A DNA stretch of 12,846 nt from an uncultured Caulobacterales bacterium (GCA_903903715.1 CAIUZX010000287.1:1-12846); one strand, 5' to 3'; shown: positions 1-7,062, counted from the stretch's first letter. The notes: generated by a model from the letters alone, not told the origin. Made by a program: numbers and translations.

Positions 1-1
1 C

Positions 2-727
2 TCCATCCCCCTGCCCGCCATCCTGGCCGTGTTCCGGGCGGAGGAGCTGGACAATTACGGCCTGCTGACGGTCGATTCTAACCTCATCTACTCCATCGTC
101 GACGTGCTGCTGGGCGGACGGCGCGGCACGGCGGCGATGCGCATCGAAGGCCGCCCCTACACGACCATCGAGCGGGTGCTGGTGCAGCGCATGGTGGAAG
201 TCGTGCTGGCGGACGCCAAGTCCGCCTTCGATCCCCTGACCTCGGTGCACTTCAATCTGGACCGGCTGGAGACCAACCCCCGCTTCGCCGCGATCGCGAG
301 GCCCGCCAACGCCGCCATCCTGGTCAAGCTGCGCATCGACATGGAAGACCGGGGCGGACGGGTGGAGCTCCTGCTCCCCTACGCAACCCTCGAGCCGATC
401 CGCAAGATGCTGCTGCAGCAGTTCATGGGCGAGAAGTTCGGCCGGGACAACATCTGGGAAAGTCACCTCGCCACTGAACTCTGGACCACAGACATGGAGG
501 TTCGCGCCGTGCTGGACGAGATGGAGGTCACCCTGCAGAGCGTGATCGACCTCAAGGTCGGGGACACGCTGATGCTCAATGCGACTCCCGATAGTCAGGT
601 GGAGTTGCGTTCAGGCACGATTCCCCTCACGCGTGGTCGGATGGGCCGTTCCAATCATCATCTTGCGGTGCGCGTCGACGCGCCTCTGGCGCCGGCGGCC
701 CGTCGCGCCATCGCCACGTTCAAGTAG
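2..727 (+). CDS. fliM: Flagellar motor switch protein FliM (5' end outside window)
   Basis: FliM is part of the cytoplasmic C-ring of the flagellar motor, where it binds phosphorylated CheY and sets rotation direction. The reading frame is open from base 2, so about 241 C-terminal residues are present. Full-length FliM is roughly 330-380 residues, so the N-terminal CheY-binding segment and the start of the middle domain are missing. The visible part begins inside the CheC-like middle domain (LLTVDSNLIYSIVDVLLGG), continues through the characteristic TNPRFAAI stretch, and ends with a SpoA/FliN-like domain over the last 75 or so residues (MEVTLQSVIDLKVGDTLML). It ends at TAG, 6 bases before the next gene, so the three flagellar genes look like one operon. 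The GTG at 29 is an internal codon, not the real start. Family assignment is secure. Confidence 0.95.
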   Translation, partial: SIPLPAILAVFRAEELDNYGLLTVDSNLIYSIVDVLLGGRRGTAAMRIEGRPYTTIERVLVQRMVEVVLADAKSAFDPLTSVHFNLDRLETNPRFAAIARPANAAILVKLRIDMEDRGGRVELLLPYATLEPIRKMLLQQFMGEKFGRDNIWESHLATELWTTDMEVRAVLDEMEVTLQSVIDLKVGDTLMLNATPDSQVELRSGTIPLTRGRMGRSNHHLAVRVDAPLAPAARRAIATFK

Positions 728-733
728 GCGCGC

Positions 734-1462
734 ATGAGCCTCCTGGGCGTCTCCATGGACCTGTTCCTGGCCGCGCTGATGATCGCGGCCCTGGTCCTTG
801 GCGCGCGCCTGAACGGCCGCCTGAAGGCGCTCAAGCAGAGCCATGAGGGCTTCGCCCGTGCGATCGTCGAGCTAAATGACGCCGCCGTCCGCGCTGAGCG
901 GGGCCTCGCCGCCCTGCGGGAAGCGACCAGCGAGACCCACGACAGCCTCCTCTCCCGCATCGAGACCGCCAGAAGCCTCGCGGCCAAGCTCGACGGACAG
1001 ATCTACACCGCCCGCGGCCTGATCGAACAACAGGCCCTGGCCGGAATCCGCGAGACCGGCGCCGCTGATCTCTCCGAGCCCTTGCGCCCCTCCTCCGCGG
1101 CCGAGCCGCAGCAGGGTGTTCGACGACTGGCGCAGCGATTTGGACTGATACCCGGCGGCGAGTCACGTCAGACTCCGGCTCGCCCTGACGTCGCCCCCGC
1201 GGCGCGTCCGGCGGCGACGCTCCCGCCGAAGCCTTCGCGACGGCCCCTGCCGGAGGAAGACGAGCTGTTTGAACCGACCGTGAGCCCAGACGCGCCACGT
1301 TATTCGGCCGCGCCGCGTCCCGCGCCCTACCAGGCTGCGGCGGCGACGTCGAACGACTGGGCGGCGGAGCTTGAAGCTCAACTGGCCACGCCGGTCTCGC
1401 CACAGGGACCGACGCCGGAAGACTTCGCCGCACGCATCCGCGCGCGTAAGGCGGCGCTCTGA
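734..1462 (+). CDS. DUF6468 family membrane-anchored protein, flagellar operon
   Basis: This 242-residue protein of unknown biochemical role fits the DUF6468 family, which is found beside fliM in alphaproteobacteria. It has one hydrophobic segment at about residues 9-25 (FLAALMIAALVLGARLN) followed by a basic stretch. Next comes a helical, probably coiled-coil region (about 30-105) and a long proline/alanine-rich low-complexity tail (about 120-205). This layout suggests a single-pass inner-membrane protein with a soluble extension. Placement between fliM and a MotE-like gene points to flagellar assembly or motor function, which is inference. The ATG at 734 has only a weak ribosome-binding site; an in-frame ATG at 755 would still keep the membrane segment. 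The TGA overlaps the next ATG (TGATG), suggesting translational coupling. The family name is from memory of the conserved context, not a search. Confidence 0.75.
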   Translation: MSLLGVSMDLFLAALMIAALVLGARLNGRLKALKQSHEGFARAIVELNDAAVRAERGLAALREATSETHDSLLSRIETARSLAAKLDGQIYTARGLIEQQALAGIRETGAADLSEPLRPSSAAEPQQGVRRLAQRFGLIPGGESRQTPARPDVAPAARPAATLPPKPSRRPLPEEDELFEPTVSPDAPRYSAAPRPAPYQAAAATSNDWAAELEAQLATPVSPQGPTPEDFAARIRARKAAL

Positions 1463-2283
1463 TGCGCGCCCCGCCGATCCTGCCCCTGACGGCGATCGCC
1501 CTGACCGGCGCGCTGGCGATTGCGGCTATCCGCAATATCGACTCTGCGCCCGAGGCCATCCGCCAGCTCGGCGCTCAGGCGCAGACGCCATCCGAGGCGA
1601 AGCCCGGCGACAAGGCGGAGAAGACCGACAAGTCCGCAAAGACGGACAAGACCACGCCTCTGCCCAACATGACGGTGGCCAGCGCCGCCGGCGCGACCAC
1701 CGCTGCGGCAGCCTCCGCGGCGGCAGCCCCTGCCTGCGCCCCATCCCCCGCCGAACTCGCCAAGGAAGCCGGTCTGTCGCCGGGTGAGCTTCAGACCCTG
1801 CAGAACCTCTCCTCCCGCCGGGGACAGCTCGACGACCGCGAACGGGCGCTGGAAACCCAGCTCCAGCTCCTCGCCGCGGCGGAAGCCAAGGTTGATGGAA
1901 AGCTCAAGACACTCACCGCTTTGAAGAGCGAGATCAGCATCCTGCTGGGACAAGCTGACACGAAGGTTCAGGGCGAGATCGACCGCCTGGTGATCGTCTA
2001 TTCCAAGATGAAGCCGAAGGATGCGGCGGCCATCATGTCGACTCTCGACGACAAGGTGCGCATTCCCGTCGCGGCCAAGCTGAAGGAAAAGGATCTGGCG
2101 GCGATCCTGGGCGTCATGCCCACGTCCGAGGCCAAGAAGATTACTGAGGCCCTCGCCAGCCGCTTCAACAATGTGAAGTCGATGGCCGAGACGGTGCAGA
2201 ATCCGCCGCCGGAGCCGCCTCCGCCGCCCCCGGCGCCGACCAAGGGCAGGAAGCCCGCCAAGCCCACCGCCAAGGCGGGCTGA
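1462..2283 (+). CDS. motE: MotE-like protein with MgtE-N (FliG-N-like) domain
   Basis: This 273-residue exported or membrane-anchored protein resembles alphaproteobacterial MotE. In Sinorhizobium, MotE is described as a periplasmic chaperone for the motility protein MotC. Residues 6-23 form a hydrophobic signal or anchor segment. A charged Lys/Asp/Thr stretch (about 47-65) and an Ala-rich linker with the only cysteine (residue 92) follow. A predicted coiled coil covers about 105-180. The MgtE-N-type helical domain spans about 175-235 (YSKMKPKDAAAIMSTLDDK). The C-terminus is a proline run (248-258) and a short Lys/Ala-rich tail. The start ATG shares its A with the stop of the upstream gene. 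Whether the protein acts on a MotC homologue or on the motor itself cannot be told from this window; the symbol is by family analogy. Confidence 0.8.
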   Translation: MRAPPILPLTAIALTGALAIAAIRNIDSAPEAIRQLGAQAQTPSEAKPGDKAEKTDKSAKTDKTTPLPNMTVASAAGATTAAAASAAAAPACAPSPAELAKEAGLSPGELQTLQNLSSRRGQLDDRERALETQLQLLAAAEAKVDGKLKTLTALKSEISILLGQADTKVQGEIDRLVIVYSKMKPKDAAAIMSTLDDKVRIPVAAKLKEKDLAAILGVMPTSEAKKITEALASRFNNVKSMAETVQNPPPEPPPPPPAPTKGRKPAKPTAKAG

Positions 2284-2304
2284 CGGGCGCGCACCCGGCC
2301 CTGA

Positions 2305-3102
2305 TTACTTCCCCTTGAACACCGCAGGACGCCCTTCCAGCAAGGCGTCGACGCCCTCCATGTGGTCGTCGGTCAGGTGCGCGATCGCCTGCGCCGCCGC
2401 GGACATGTCCATCATGGTGTCGTAGCTCGCGGTCGTACCATTGCGCAAAAGGTTCTTGGCGAGGCGCAGGGCGTGCGGCGGCTGCTCGGCGATGCGGTGG
2501 GCGAGCGCCTTGGCCTCGGTCAAAAGGTCGTCATGCGGAACGACGCGGGTCACGAGGCGCCAGGCCTCGGCGGTCTTTGCGTCGATCATCTCCCCGGTGA
2601 ACAGCATCTGAGCGGCGCGGTCCTGACCGATGATCCGCGGCAGAAGCCAGGCGCCGCCGTCTCCGGGGATCAGGCCAAGCTTCAGGAACGTCACCGAAAA
2701 GCGCGCCTTGTCCGACGCCAGACGGATGTCGCACATGCAGGCGACGTCACAGCCGAGGCCCACCGCCGCGCCATTCACGGCCGCGATGGTCGGGATCTCC
2801 AGCCCGTAGAGGGCGCGGACGATGCGGTGGATGTTGTTGCGATAACCGTTGCGGATCTCGAAGCCGCCGCCCCCGAAGGCGCCGGTCCTCGCCTTCATCG
2901 CCTTCACATCCCCCCCCGCCGAAAAGGCGCGGCCTGCGCCGGTCAGCACCACGCAGCGCACCTCCGGATCAGCGTTGAGCGTATCGCACACGGCCTGCAC
3001 CTCATCCCCGTCCCCCTGCACGCCCAGAGCGTTCATCGAGTCCGGGCGGTTCAGGGTCAAAATGGCGACGTGGCCATCCCTTTCGACGGTCAGAAGGCTC
3101 AT
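2305..3102 (-). CDS. Crotonase/enoyl-CoA hydratase family protein, PaaG-like
   Basis: This 265-residue protein has the crotonase fold, whose members process acyl-CoA thioesters in fatty-acid or aromatic degradation. The first oxyanion-hole segment is AFSAGGDVKAM (59-69) and the second is IAAVNGAAVGLGCD (106-119). The two hydratase glutamates are absent: by my alignment Asp119 and Phe139 occupy those positions. The LGLIPGDGGAWLLPR segment (142-156), the helix after it and the C-terminal FKGK resemble PaaG-type enoyl-CoA isomerases more than classical hydratases, so the reaction may be isomerisation or something else. The ATG at 3102 is chosen because GGGAGA lies 8-9 bases upstream. The longer frame reaching 3240 would add a non-conserved N-terminus running through the terminator. 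The gene is convergent with motE, with 21 bases between them. Family is sure, substrate unknown. Confidence 0.88.
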   Translation of the reverse strand: MSLLTVERDGHVAILTLNRPDSMNALGVQGDGDEVQAVCDTLNADPEVRCVVLTGAGRAFSAGGDVKAMKARTGAFGGGGFEIRNGYRNNIHRIVRALYGLEIPTIAAVNGAAVGLGCDVACMCDIRLASDKARFSVTFLKLGLIPGDGGAWLLPRIIGQDRAAQMLFTGEMIDAKTAEAWRLVTRVVPHDDLLTEAKALAHRIAEQPPHALRLAKNLLRNGTTASYDTMMDMSAAAQAIAHLTDDHMEGVDALLEGRPAVFKGK

Positions 3103-3199
3103 GGCGTCTCTCCCTTGTGCAAGCCTCGCAGGGCTTCGTCGCCCGCGTTTGTCCGACGAGGGGTAGTGGCCGCTTGGCGCGGAGGCAAGCGCTGCGACC

Positions 3200-3235
3200 A
3201 AAACAATGCCCCCGAAAGCGGCTGCTCCCGGGGGC
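3200..3235 (-). terminator. Rho-independent terminator after the 44-residue gene
   Basis: A perfect 7-bp inverted repeat (GCCCCCG at 3208-3214, CGGGGGC at 3229-3235) with a 14-base loop is followed on the minus strand by ATTGTTTT (3207-3200). It lies 34 bases beyond the stop of the small gene and before the crotonase gene. This suggests the two genes are separate transcription units and that the crotonase promoter lies within about 3103-3200. Confidence 0.7.
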
Positions 3236-3269
3236 TTCAATCAACTCTTGATGCGTCGGAACGGACCTA

Positions 3270-3404
3270 TCAGCGGCCCTTGCCGTCCGACGACACGTTG
3301 CGCGGCGGATCGAGATACTCGTCCTTGCGACGGTGAGGACCGAAAATTCCGGTGAATGCAAACGACAGGATCGCTACGGGAAGCGAGGTCTTGGTGTTGT
3401 TCAT
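3270..3404 (-). CDS. Small 44-residue protein, unknown function
   Basis: I do not recognise this protein. The evidence that it is real is the AAGGAG ribosome-binding site 8 bases before the ATG at 3404, and a rho-independent hairpin 34 bases past the stop. The sequence is amphipathic in layout. A short polar start (MNNTKTS) is followed by a hydrophobic segment at about residues 8-22 (LPVAILSFAFTGIFG) and then a highly charged tail (HRRKDEYLDPPRN). It could be a small single-pass membrane protein with the charged tail in the cytoplasm, but the hydrophobic run is short. A longer in-frame reading to 3524 lacks a good start signal and is not preferred. It has its own terminator and a long AT-rich upstream region, so it is probably monocistronic and regulated. 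Confidence 0.65.
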   Translation of the reverse strand: MNNTKTSLPVAILSFAFTGIFGPHRRKDEYLDPPRNVSSDGKGR

Positions 3405-3510
3405 GTCTGCGTCTCCTTGACCAGCAGCTGAAGCCAGAAAGAGATGCGGAGCGGCTCCCAGGGGCGGTCCCCTCTCAGTCGTCAGCGCGTCCGAGGGGAA
3501 TGTGACATCT

Positions 3511-3526
3511 TTGTGAAAAATCACAA
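3511..3526. promoter_or_regulatory. Inverted repeat TTGTGA-N4-TCACAA, possible operator
   Basis: A perfect 6-bp inverted repeat with a 4-base AAAA spacer lies 107 bases upstream of the small gene's start. Its half-sites resemble CRP-type TGTGA/TCACA, but the spacer is 4 rather than 6 bases. The 4-base spacing is that of FNR/FixK-type sites, whose half-sites differ (TTGAT). A Crp/Fnr-family regulator is a guess; the symmetry is what is observed. Confidence 0.4.
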
Positions 3527-3552
3527 GAACAAATCCGGGTTCGGAGCATTAT

Positions 3553-3564
3553 TTTTTGCAAAAA
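3553..3564. repeat. Perfect palindrome TTTTTGCAAAAA
   Basis: A 12-bp perfect palindrome lies inside the AT-rich region, about 150 bases upstream of the 44-residue gene. In such AT-rich sequence it could arise by chance. It could also be a binding site for a dimeric regulator or an AT-binding nucleoid protein. Nothing in the window identifies the partner. Confidence 0.3.
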
Positions 3565-3616
3565 GATCTCAAATTTCTATTATTTTCCATATTTTTCATA
3601 TACTTAAATATCTGTC

Positions 3617-3647
3617 AAAAATTGAGCCATTCTCCGAGATCGAAGAA
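3617..3647 (-). terminator. Possible weak terminator after glnE
   Basis: On the minus strand, 39 bases past the glnE stop, TTCTTCGA and TCGGAGAA (3647-3640 and 3637-3630) form a stem with one G-U pair and a 2-base turn. Eight bases later comes TTTTT (3621-3617). The stem is not very GC-rich and the T-run is distant, so this is only a candidate. It overlaps the AT-rich region that serves the next gene. Confidence 0.35.
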
Positions 3648-3685
3648 ACTCCGACCCCTACAGAACAGGAATTTTCCGCCTCGCT

Positions 3686-6559
3686 TCACCCGTACAGGGA
3701 ATATCGGACCTGCAGGGCGCGGGTGCGGATGTCGATCAGGGCGGCTTTCAGCTCATCGAGGTTCGACAGGCCCAGCACCCCGGCAAGCCTTGTCTGGAAG
3801 GGGGTCGGCTCGTCCTCAACCTTCGCGCCGGCGCTTAAGGCCAGCTTCAGAAGCTGTGACAGGCCCTGATGCGCGCGCCATGACGCGATCAGGGCGTCGG
3901 TCTGGTCCGCACTGAGAAAGCCCCCCTCCCGCGCCGCCAGCAAGGCGTCGAGGGTCGAGGCCGCGATTCGCCCGCCCTTCGGCGCGCCGAGGATCTGCAG
4001 CAGTTGCGCAGCGAACTCGACGTCGACCAGCGCGCCGTCGGAGAGCTTCAAATCCCAGAACCCGGACGCCGGGCGTTCTTTTCGCATCAGGGCCCGCATG
4101 TCGGTCACATCGGCGCGGGTCTTGTCCGCATCGCGAGGGCGGCGCAGCGCCTTGCGGACAGCCTCGGAGCAGGCCTCCCCGAAGGCGGGATCCGAGGCCC
4201 AGGCGACCCGCGCGCGGGTGAGGGCCAGAAACTCCCACGTGTGCGCCTCCCCGGCATAATAGGCGTCGAAGGCCGACAGGCGCACCGCCACCGGCCCCGC
4301 CGTGCCGGAAGGACGCAGGCGCATGTCGACTTCGTAGAGGCCGCCCTCCCCCGTGGGAGCGGACAGGGCCGCAATCAGCCGCTGGGTGAAGCGAGTGAAC
4401 CAGGCGTCGGCGGACCAGCCCTTCAGCGCAGACTCCACGCCCGCGGGCGCCTCGTAGATGGTCATGAGGTCAAGGTCAGAGCCCGCGGTCATCTCCCGGG
4501 AGCCTGCCTTGCCCAGCGCCAGGACGCAGACCCGCCCGCCCGGCAGCGCGCCGCCCAGCCGCTCGGTCTCCACCAGCGCCGTGCGCGCGAGCGCCGTGAT
4601 GCAGGCGTCGGCCAGCGCGGCAAAGGCGCGCCCCGCCTCCTCCGGCCGGGCAAGGCCCGACAGGACCTGCACGCCGACGCGGAAGGCCTGATCCCTATGC
4701 ACCCGCCGTGCGGCGTCCAGCGCGCCCTCAAAGCCCTCCGATGCGGCCACCGCCTCCGCCAGCGCGCGGGCGGTCTCGTAAGGGTCCACAGGCTCGAAGA
4801 AGCCCGCATCGATCATGGCGTCCAGCGCCGCAGGCCGCTGCGCCAGGGTGCGGGCGAGCGCGGGCGCAAAGGCCATCACCTCCACCACGAGGGCGAACAG
4901 CTTGGGCTTGGCCAGAAACAGCGACTGGATCTGCACGCCGGACGAGAGCCCCGAAAAGAACTCGGCGAACCGCAGGAAGGCCGCATCCGGCGCGCCGGTG
5001 GCGTGGGCGGCCTCCAGAAGCTGCGGCGCGAGGCGTGTGAACAGCGCCCGCCCCCGCTCCGTCCGCGTCGCCGCGATCCGCCCGTGGTGCCAGGACCGGA
5101 TCGTCTGAGACACCTGCTGCGGGTTCGAAAACCCCATGCGCTCGAGAGTTTTCAGCGTCTCGGGATCGTCGTCCACGCCGGTGAAGACAAGATTGCCGAA
5201 GCTGGACGACAGGGGCTCGTCCTCGGCGAACAGCTCCCCATACCGACGGTTGACGAGACGCAGCGTCGCCTCCACAGCCCGGTCGAAACAGGCGAGATCC
5301 CCTTCCCCCCAAAGTGCGGCCACCTGCGCGCGGCGGACATCGTCGACGGGCAGGACGTGGGTCTGCTCGTCCTCCAGCATCTGGGTCCGGTGCTCCAGCC
5401 CGCGCAGAACCACATAGGCGGCGTGCAACTCGTCCGCGCAGTCCTGTTCCACATGCCCCGCCCGCACCAGCGCCTGAAGCGCGTCCAGCGTGCGGGGGCA
5501 ACGCAAGGTCACGTCCCGCCCGCCCAGGATCAGTTGCTGGGTCTGCACGAAGAACTCGATCTCGCGGATCCCGCCGCGGCCGAGCTTCAGATTGGCGCCC
5601 GGCGTGTCGAGGCGGTCGTCCACTTTGTAGATGTGGATCTGGCGCTTGATCGAATGGATGTCGGCGATGGCCGCGTAGTCGAGATTGCGCCGCCAGATGA
5701 AGGGCTGCAGCGCCTCCACGAAGGCCGCCGCGGTGAGAGGATCGCCGCCGCAGGGCCGCGCCTTGATCATCGCCGCCCGCTCCCAGTTCTGGCCGACGCT
5801 CTCGTAGTAGTCGAGGGCCGCGTCCACCGGCATGGCCGCAGGCGTCGACGAGGGATCGGGGCGCAGGCGTAGATCCACGCGGAAGACGTACCCGTCCTCG
5901 GTCCGCTGCTGCAGGATGTCGGCGAGGGTGCGGGTCAGGCGAAGGGCGACGACCTGCCGCTCCACCCCATCGGCGACGGGCAGAAGGTCCGGATCGTAGA
6001 AGATCGAGATGTCGATATCGCTGGAATAGTTGAGCTCGTGCGCCCCGTGCTTGCCCAGCGCCAGACAGAACAGGCCGGGCGCCGGACCGCGCGGATCGTC
6101 GGCTGCGCCCGTCATCGCCCCCCGCGCCCGTTCCTGCGCCGCCGCCAGCCGAAGCGCCGCCTGTACGCTCGCATCGGCAAAGCGCGACAGGGCGCCCGTC
6201 ACCTGATCGAGGCCCCAGACCCCGCCGAGGTCGCAAATTGCGGTGAGCAGATGAAGCTCCGCCTTCAGCTGGCGAAGCTCAGCCTTGGCGGGATCGAGGG
6301 CGAGGTTCGTGGCTGCTCCGACACGGGCCACCAGGTCCGCCAGCGCCTGATCCGGATCGCCAGCCATCAGCCGCCTCAGCCGCTCCGGATCCCGCCGCAT
6401 CAGCGCGCCAAGATAGGGCGACGCGCCCGCAATGGGGGCCAGCGCGGACCACCCGTCCATATCCCCGAGCGCCTCCAGCGTCCGCTCCGCCGCGCCAAGA
6501 TCCGCAACGGGGCCGCAGGGGCGGATCTGCCGGGAAAGGATCATGGTTCCTGTCGACAC
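3686..6559 (-). CDS. glnE: Bifunctional glutamine synthetase adenylyltransferase/deadenylylase
   Basis: GlnE attaches AMP to, and removes it from, a tyrosine of glutamine synthetase in response to PII and glutamine, shutting the enzyme down or reactivating it as nitrogen status changes. The 957-residue protein is full length for the family. Both nucleotidyltransferase modules are intact. The N-terminal deadenylylating domain carries GKHGAHELNYSSDIDIS (169-185; metal ligands Asp181/Asp183). The C-terminal adenylylating domain carries GKAGSREMTAGSDLDL (683-698; Asp695/Asp697). The linker holds the typical MGFSNPQQV region (475-483) and an IREIEFFVQ segment (331-339). The first codon used is GTG at 6559; an ATG at 6544 with AGGA just before it would remove only five residues. 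The gene starts 22 bases after the DUF2442 stop, so it may be transcribed from the promoter of that pair. The end is at 3686 with a possible weak terminator beyond. Confidence 0.96.
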   Translation of the reverse strand: MSTGTMILSRQIRPCGPVADLGAAERTLEALGDMDGWSALAPIAGASPYLGALMRRDPERLRRLMAGDPDQALADLVARVGAATNLALDPAKAELRQLKAELHLLTAICDLGGVWGLDQVTGALSRFADASVQAALRLAAAQERARGAMTGAADDPRGPAPGLFCLALGKHGAHELNYSSDIDISIFYDPDLLPVADGVERQVVALRLTRTLADILQQRTEDGYVFRVDLRLRPDPSSTPAAMPVDAALDYYESVGQNWERAAMIKARPCGGDPLTAAAFVEALQPFIWRRNLDYAAIADIHSIKRQIHIYKVDDRLDTPGANLKLGRGGIREIEFFVQTQQLILGGRDVTLRCPRTLDALQALVRAGHVEQDCADELHAAYVVLRGLEHRTQMLEDEQTHVLPVDDVRRAQVAALWGEGDLACFDRAVEATLRLVNRRYGELFAEDEPLSSSFGNLVFTGVDDDPETLKTLERMGFSNPQQVSQTIRSWHHGRIAATRTERGRALFTRLAPQLLEAAHATGAPDAAFLRFAEFFSGLSSGVQIQSLFLAKPKLFALVVEVMAFAPALARTLAQRPAALDAMIDAGFFEPVDPYETARALAEAVAASEGFEGALDAARRVHRDQAFRVGVQVLSGLARPEEAGRAFAALADACITALARTALVETERLGGALPGGRVCVLALGKAGSREMTAGSDLDLMTIYEAPAGVESALKGWSADAWFTRFTQRLIAALSAPTGEGGLYEVDMRLRPSGTAGPVAVRLSAFDAYYAGEAHTWEFLALTRARVAWASDPAFGEACSEAVRKALRRPRDADKTRADVTDMRALMRKERPASGFWDLKLSDGALVDVEFAAQLLQILGAPKGGRIAASTLDALLAAREGGFLSADQTDALIASWRAHQGLSQLLKLALSAGAKVEDEPTPFQTRLAGVLGLSNLDELKAALIDIRTRALQVRYSLYG

Positions 6560-6581
6560 ATGGTTGCCCCGATGGGCGGGG

Positions 6582-6836
6582 CTAAGCCGCCGCTCCTGAC
6601 GTACGCAACGAGTCCCCTCGGCCGGCGATGAGACCGGCGATGGAAATGTCTTCGTCGATGTCCGCCCAGTGGATGCCGCAACGGCTCAGCTCAAAAGCCT
6701 CTCGCTGGCTTTTCGTGGCATGGAACAGTCGAGGGAACCATGCGAGGGGCACACCGATCGTCCGCCCGTCTTCCAGCTCCACCCACATGTTGTCGTCGTC
6801 AAAACGGGCGGCGATAGGTTCAGGAGAAGTAATCAT
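6582..6836 (-). CDS. DUF2442 domain protein
   Basis: This 84-residue protein matches the DUF2442 family: a short acidic beta-rich start (MWVELEDGRTIGVPLAWFPRL, broken at residue 20 here) and the characteristic end IHWADIDEDISIAGLIAG (55-72). The biochemical function is unknown. Members often sit beside a DUF4160 gene, as here. The ATG at 6836 is preferred because GGAAAGG lies about 8 bases upstream; a longer frame to 6905 would add 23 non-conserved residues overlapping the neighbour further. With this start it overlaps the DUF4160 gene by 17 bases, so the two are almost certainly co-translated. The pairing, small size and overlap recall toxin-antitoxin modules, with this protein perhaps the partner or regulator. 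That role is inference; no DNA-binding motif is obvious by eye. Confidence 0.85.
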   Translation of the reverse strand: MITSPEPIAARFDDDNMWVELEDGRTIGVPLAWFPRLFHATKSQREAFELSRCGIHWADIDEDISIAGLIAGRGDSLRTSGAAA

Positions 6837-7062
6837 TCCAGGCCCTTTCCAGTAAAGCTTGGTGCTCTTCGACGAGCTGTCGCGCCCGGTTGAGGGTTCG
6901 GCCATTCAAGCCTCGATTATAGGCGACGCGGACGTCCGGAGAAATCCAGAACTTGGCTTCGTCGCGATCGACCCGCACATGGATGTGAGCAGGCTCGCGC
7001 GGGTCGCCTTCGTTGGAATAGAACAGGAACTGGAAGCCTTCGACGCGGAGCACTACGGGCAT
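6820..7062 (-). CDS. DUF4160 domain protein
   Basis: This 80-residue protein matches DUF4160: an N-terminal strand pair (VLRVEGFQFLFYSNEG), the conserved PAHIHVRVDRDEAKFWI motif (about 24-40), then NRGLNGRTLNRARQLVEEH (49-67) and a C-terminal WNDYF. The two histidines of the HIH motif and the nearby acidic residues are the most conserved-looking part and could form an active or metal site, but no activity is established that I know of. It is the first gene of a two-gene unit with DUF2442. Upstream is an AT-rich stretch with two palindromes (7090-7097, 7107-7120), suggesting its own regulated promoter. The ribosome-binding site is mediocre (AGGTGGG about 8 bases from ATG). It is absent from the usual glnE and lysC pathways, so it is likely an accessory module. 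Confidence 0.85.
   Translation of the reverse strand: MPVVLRVEGFQFLFYSNEGDPREPAHIHVRVDRDEAKFWISPDVRVAYNRGLNGRTLNRARQLVEEHQALLERAWNDYFS

Larger units (their letters stand above)
3500..3640. other. AT-rich intergenic region
   Basis: This stretch contrasts sharply with its GC-rich surroundings: I count 13 G/C in the 70 bases 3551-3620, about 19 %. It lies between the glnE stop (3686) and the 44-residue gene (start 3404), so its likely role is the promoter/regulatory region of the small gene. It contains poly-A/T tracts, a TTGACA hexamer on the minus strand (3618-3613) without a convincing -10 box at 17 bases, and the two inverted repeats listed separately. A GC hairpin closer to the gene (TCCCCTC 3468-3474 with GAGGGGA 3493-3499) could fold in its 5' leader. 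Confidence 0.6.

Noticed and set aside
1660..1745. Ala-rich repetitive coding sequence in motE as a possible tandem repeat
   Set aside because: It is a low-complexity alanine linker with irregular codons and no repeating unit.
2284..2304. Possible bidirectional terminator between motE and the crotonase gene
   Set aside because: Only a 3-4 bp GC stem (GGGC...CCC) can be drawn in the 21-base gap, with no T-run on either strand.
3103..3240. N-terminal extension of the crotonase, resembling a signal peptide
   Set aside because: The extension runs through the terminator hairpin, is not typical of crotonases, and the ATG at 3102 has a good ribosome-binding site.
2362..3336. 324-codon plus-strand frame opposite the crotonase gene
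   Set aside because: It is antisense to an intact crotonase-family protein and crosses the terminator and the 44-residue gene; there is no domain or ribosome-binding site.
4004..5872. 622-codon open frame on the plus strand opposite glnE
   Set aside because: It is fully antisense to the clearly conserved GlnE. Its translation is rich in Arg/Gly/His/Gln with no recognisable domain, as expected when a GC-rich gene is read on the opposite strand.
4728..6236. 502-codon alternative frame on the minus strand within glnE
   Set aside because: It lies inside the GlnE frame, and its Arg/Gly/Ala-rich translation is the typical shifted-frame product of GC-rich DNA.
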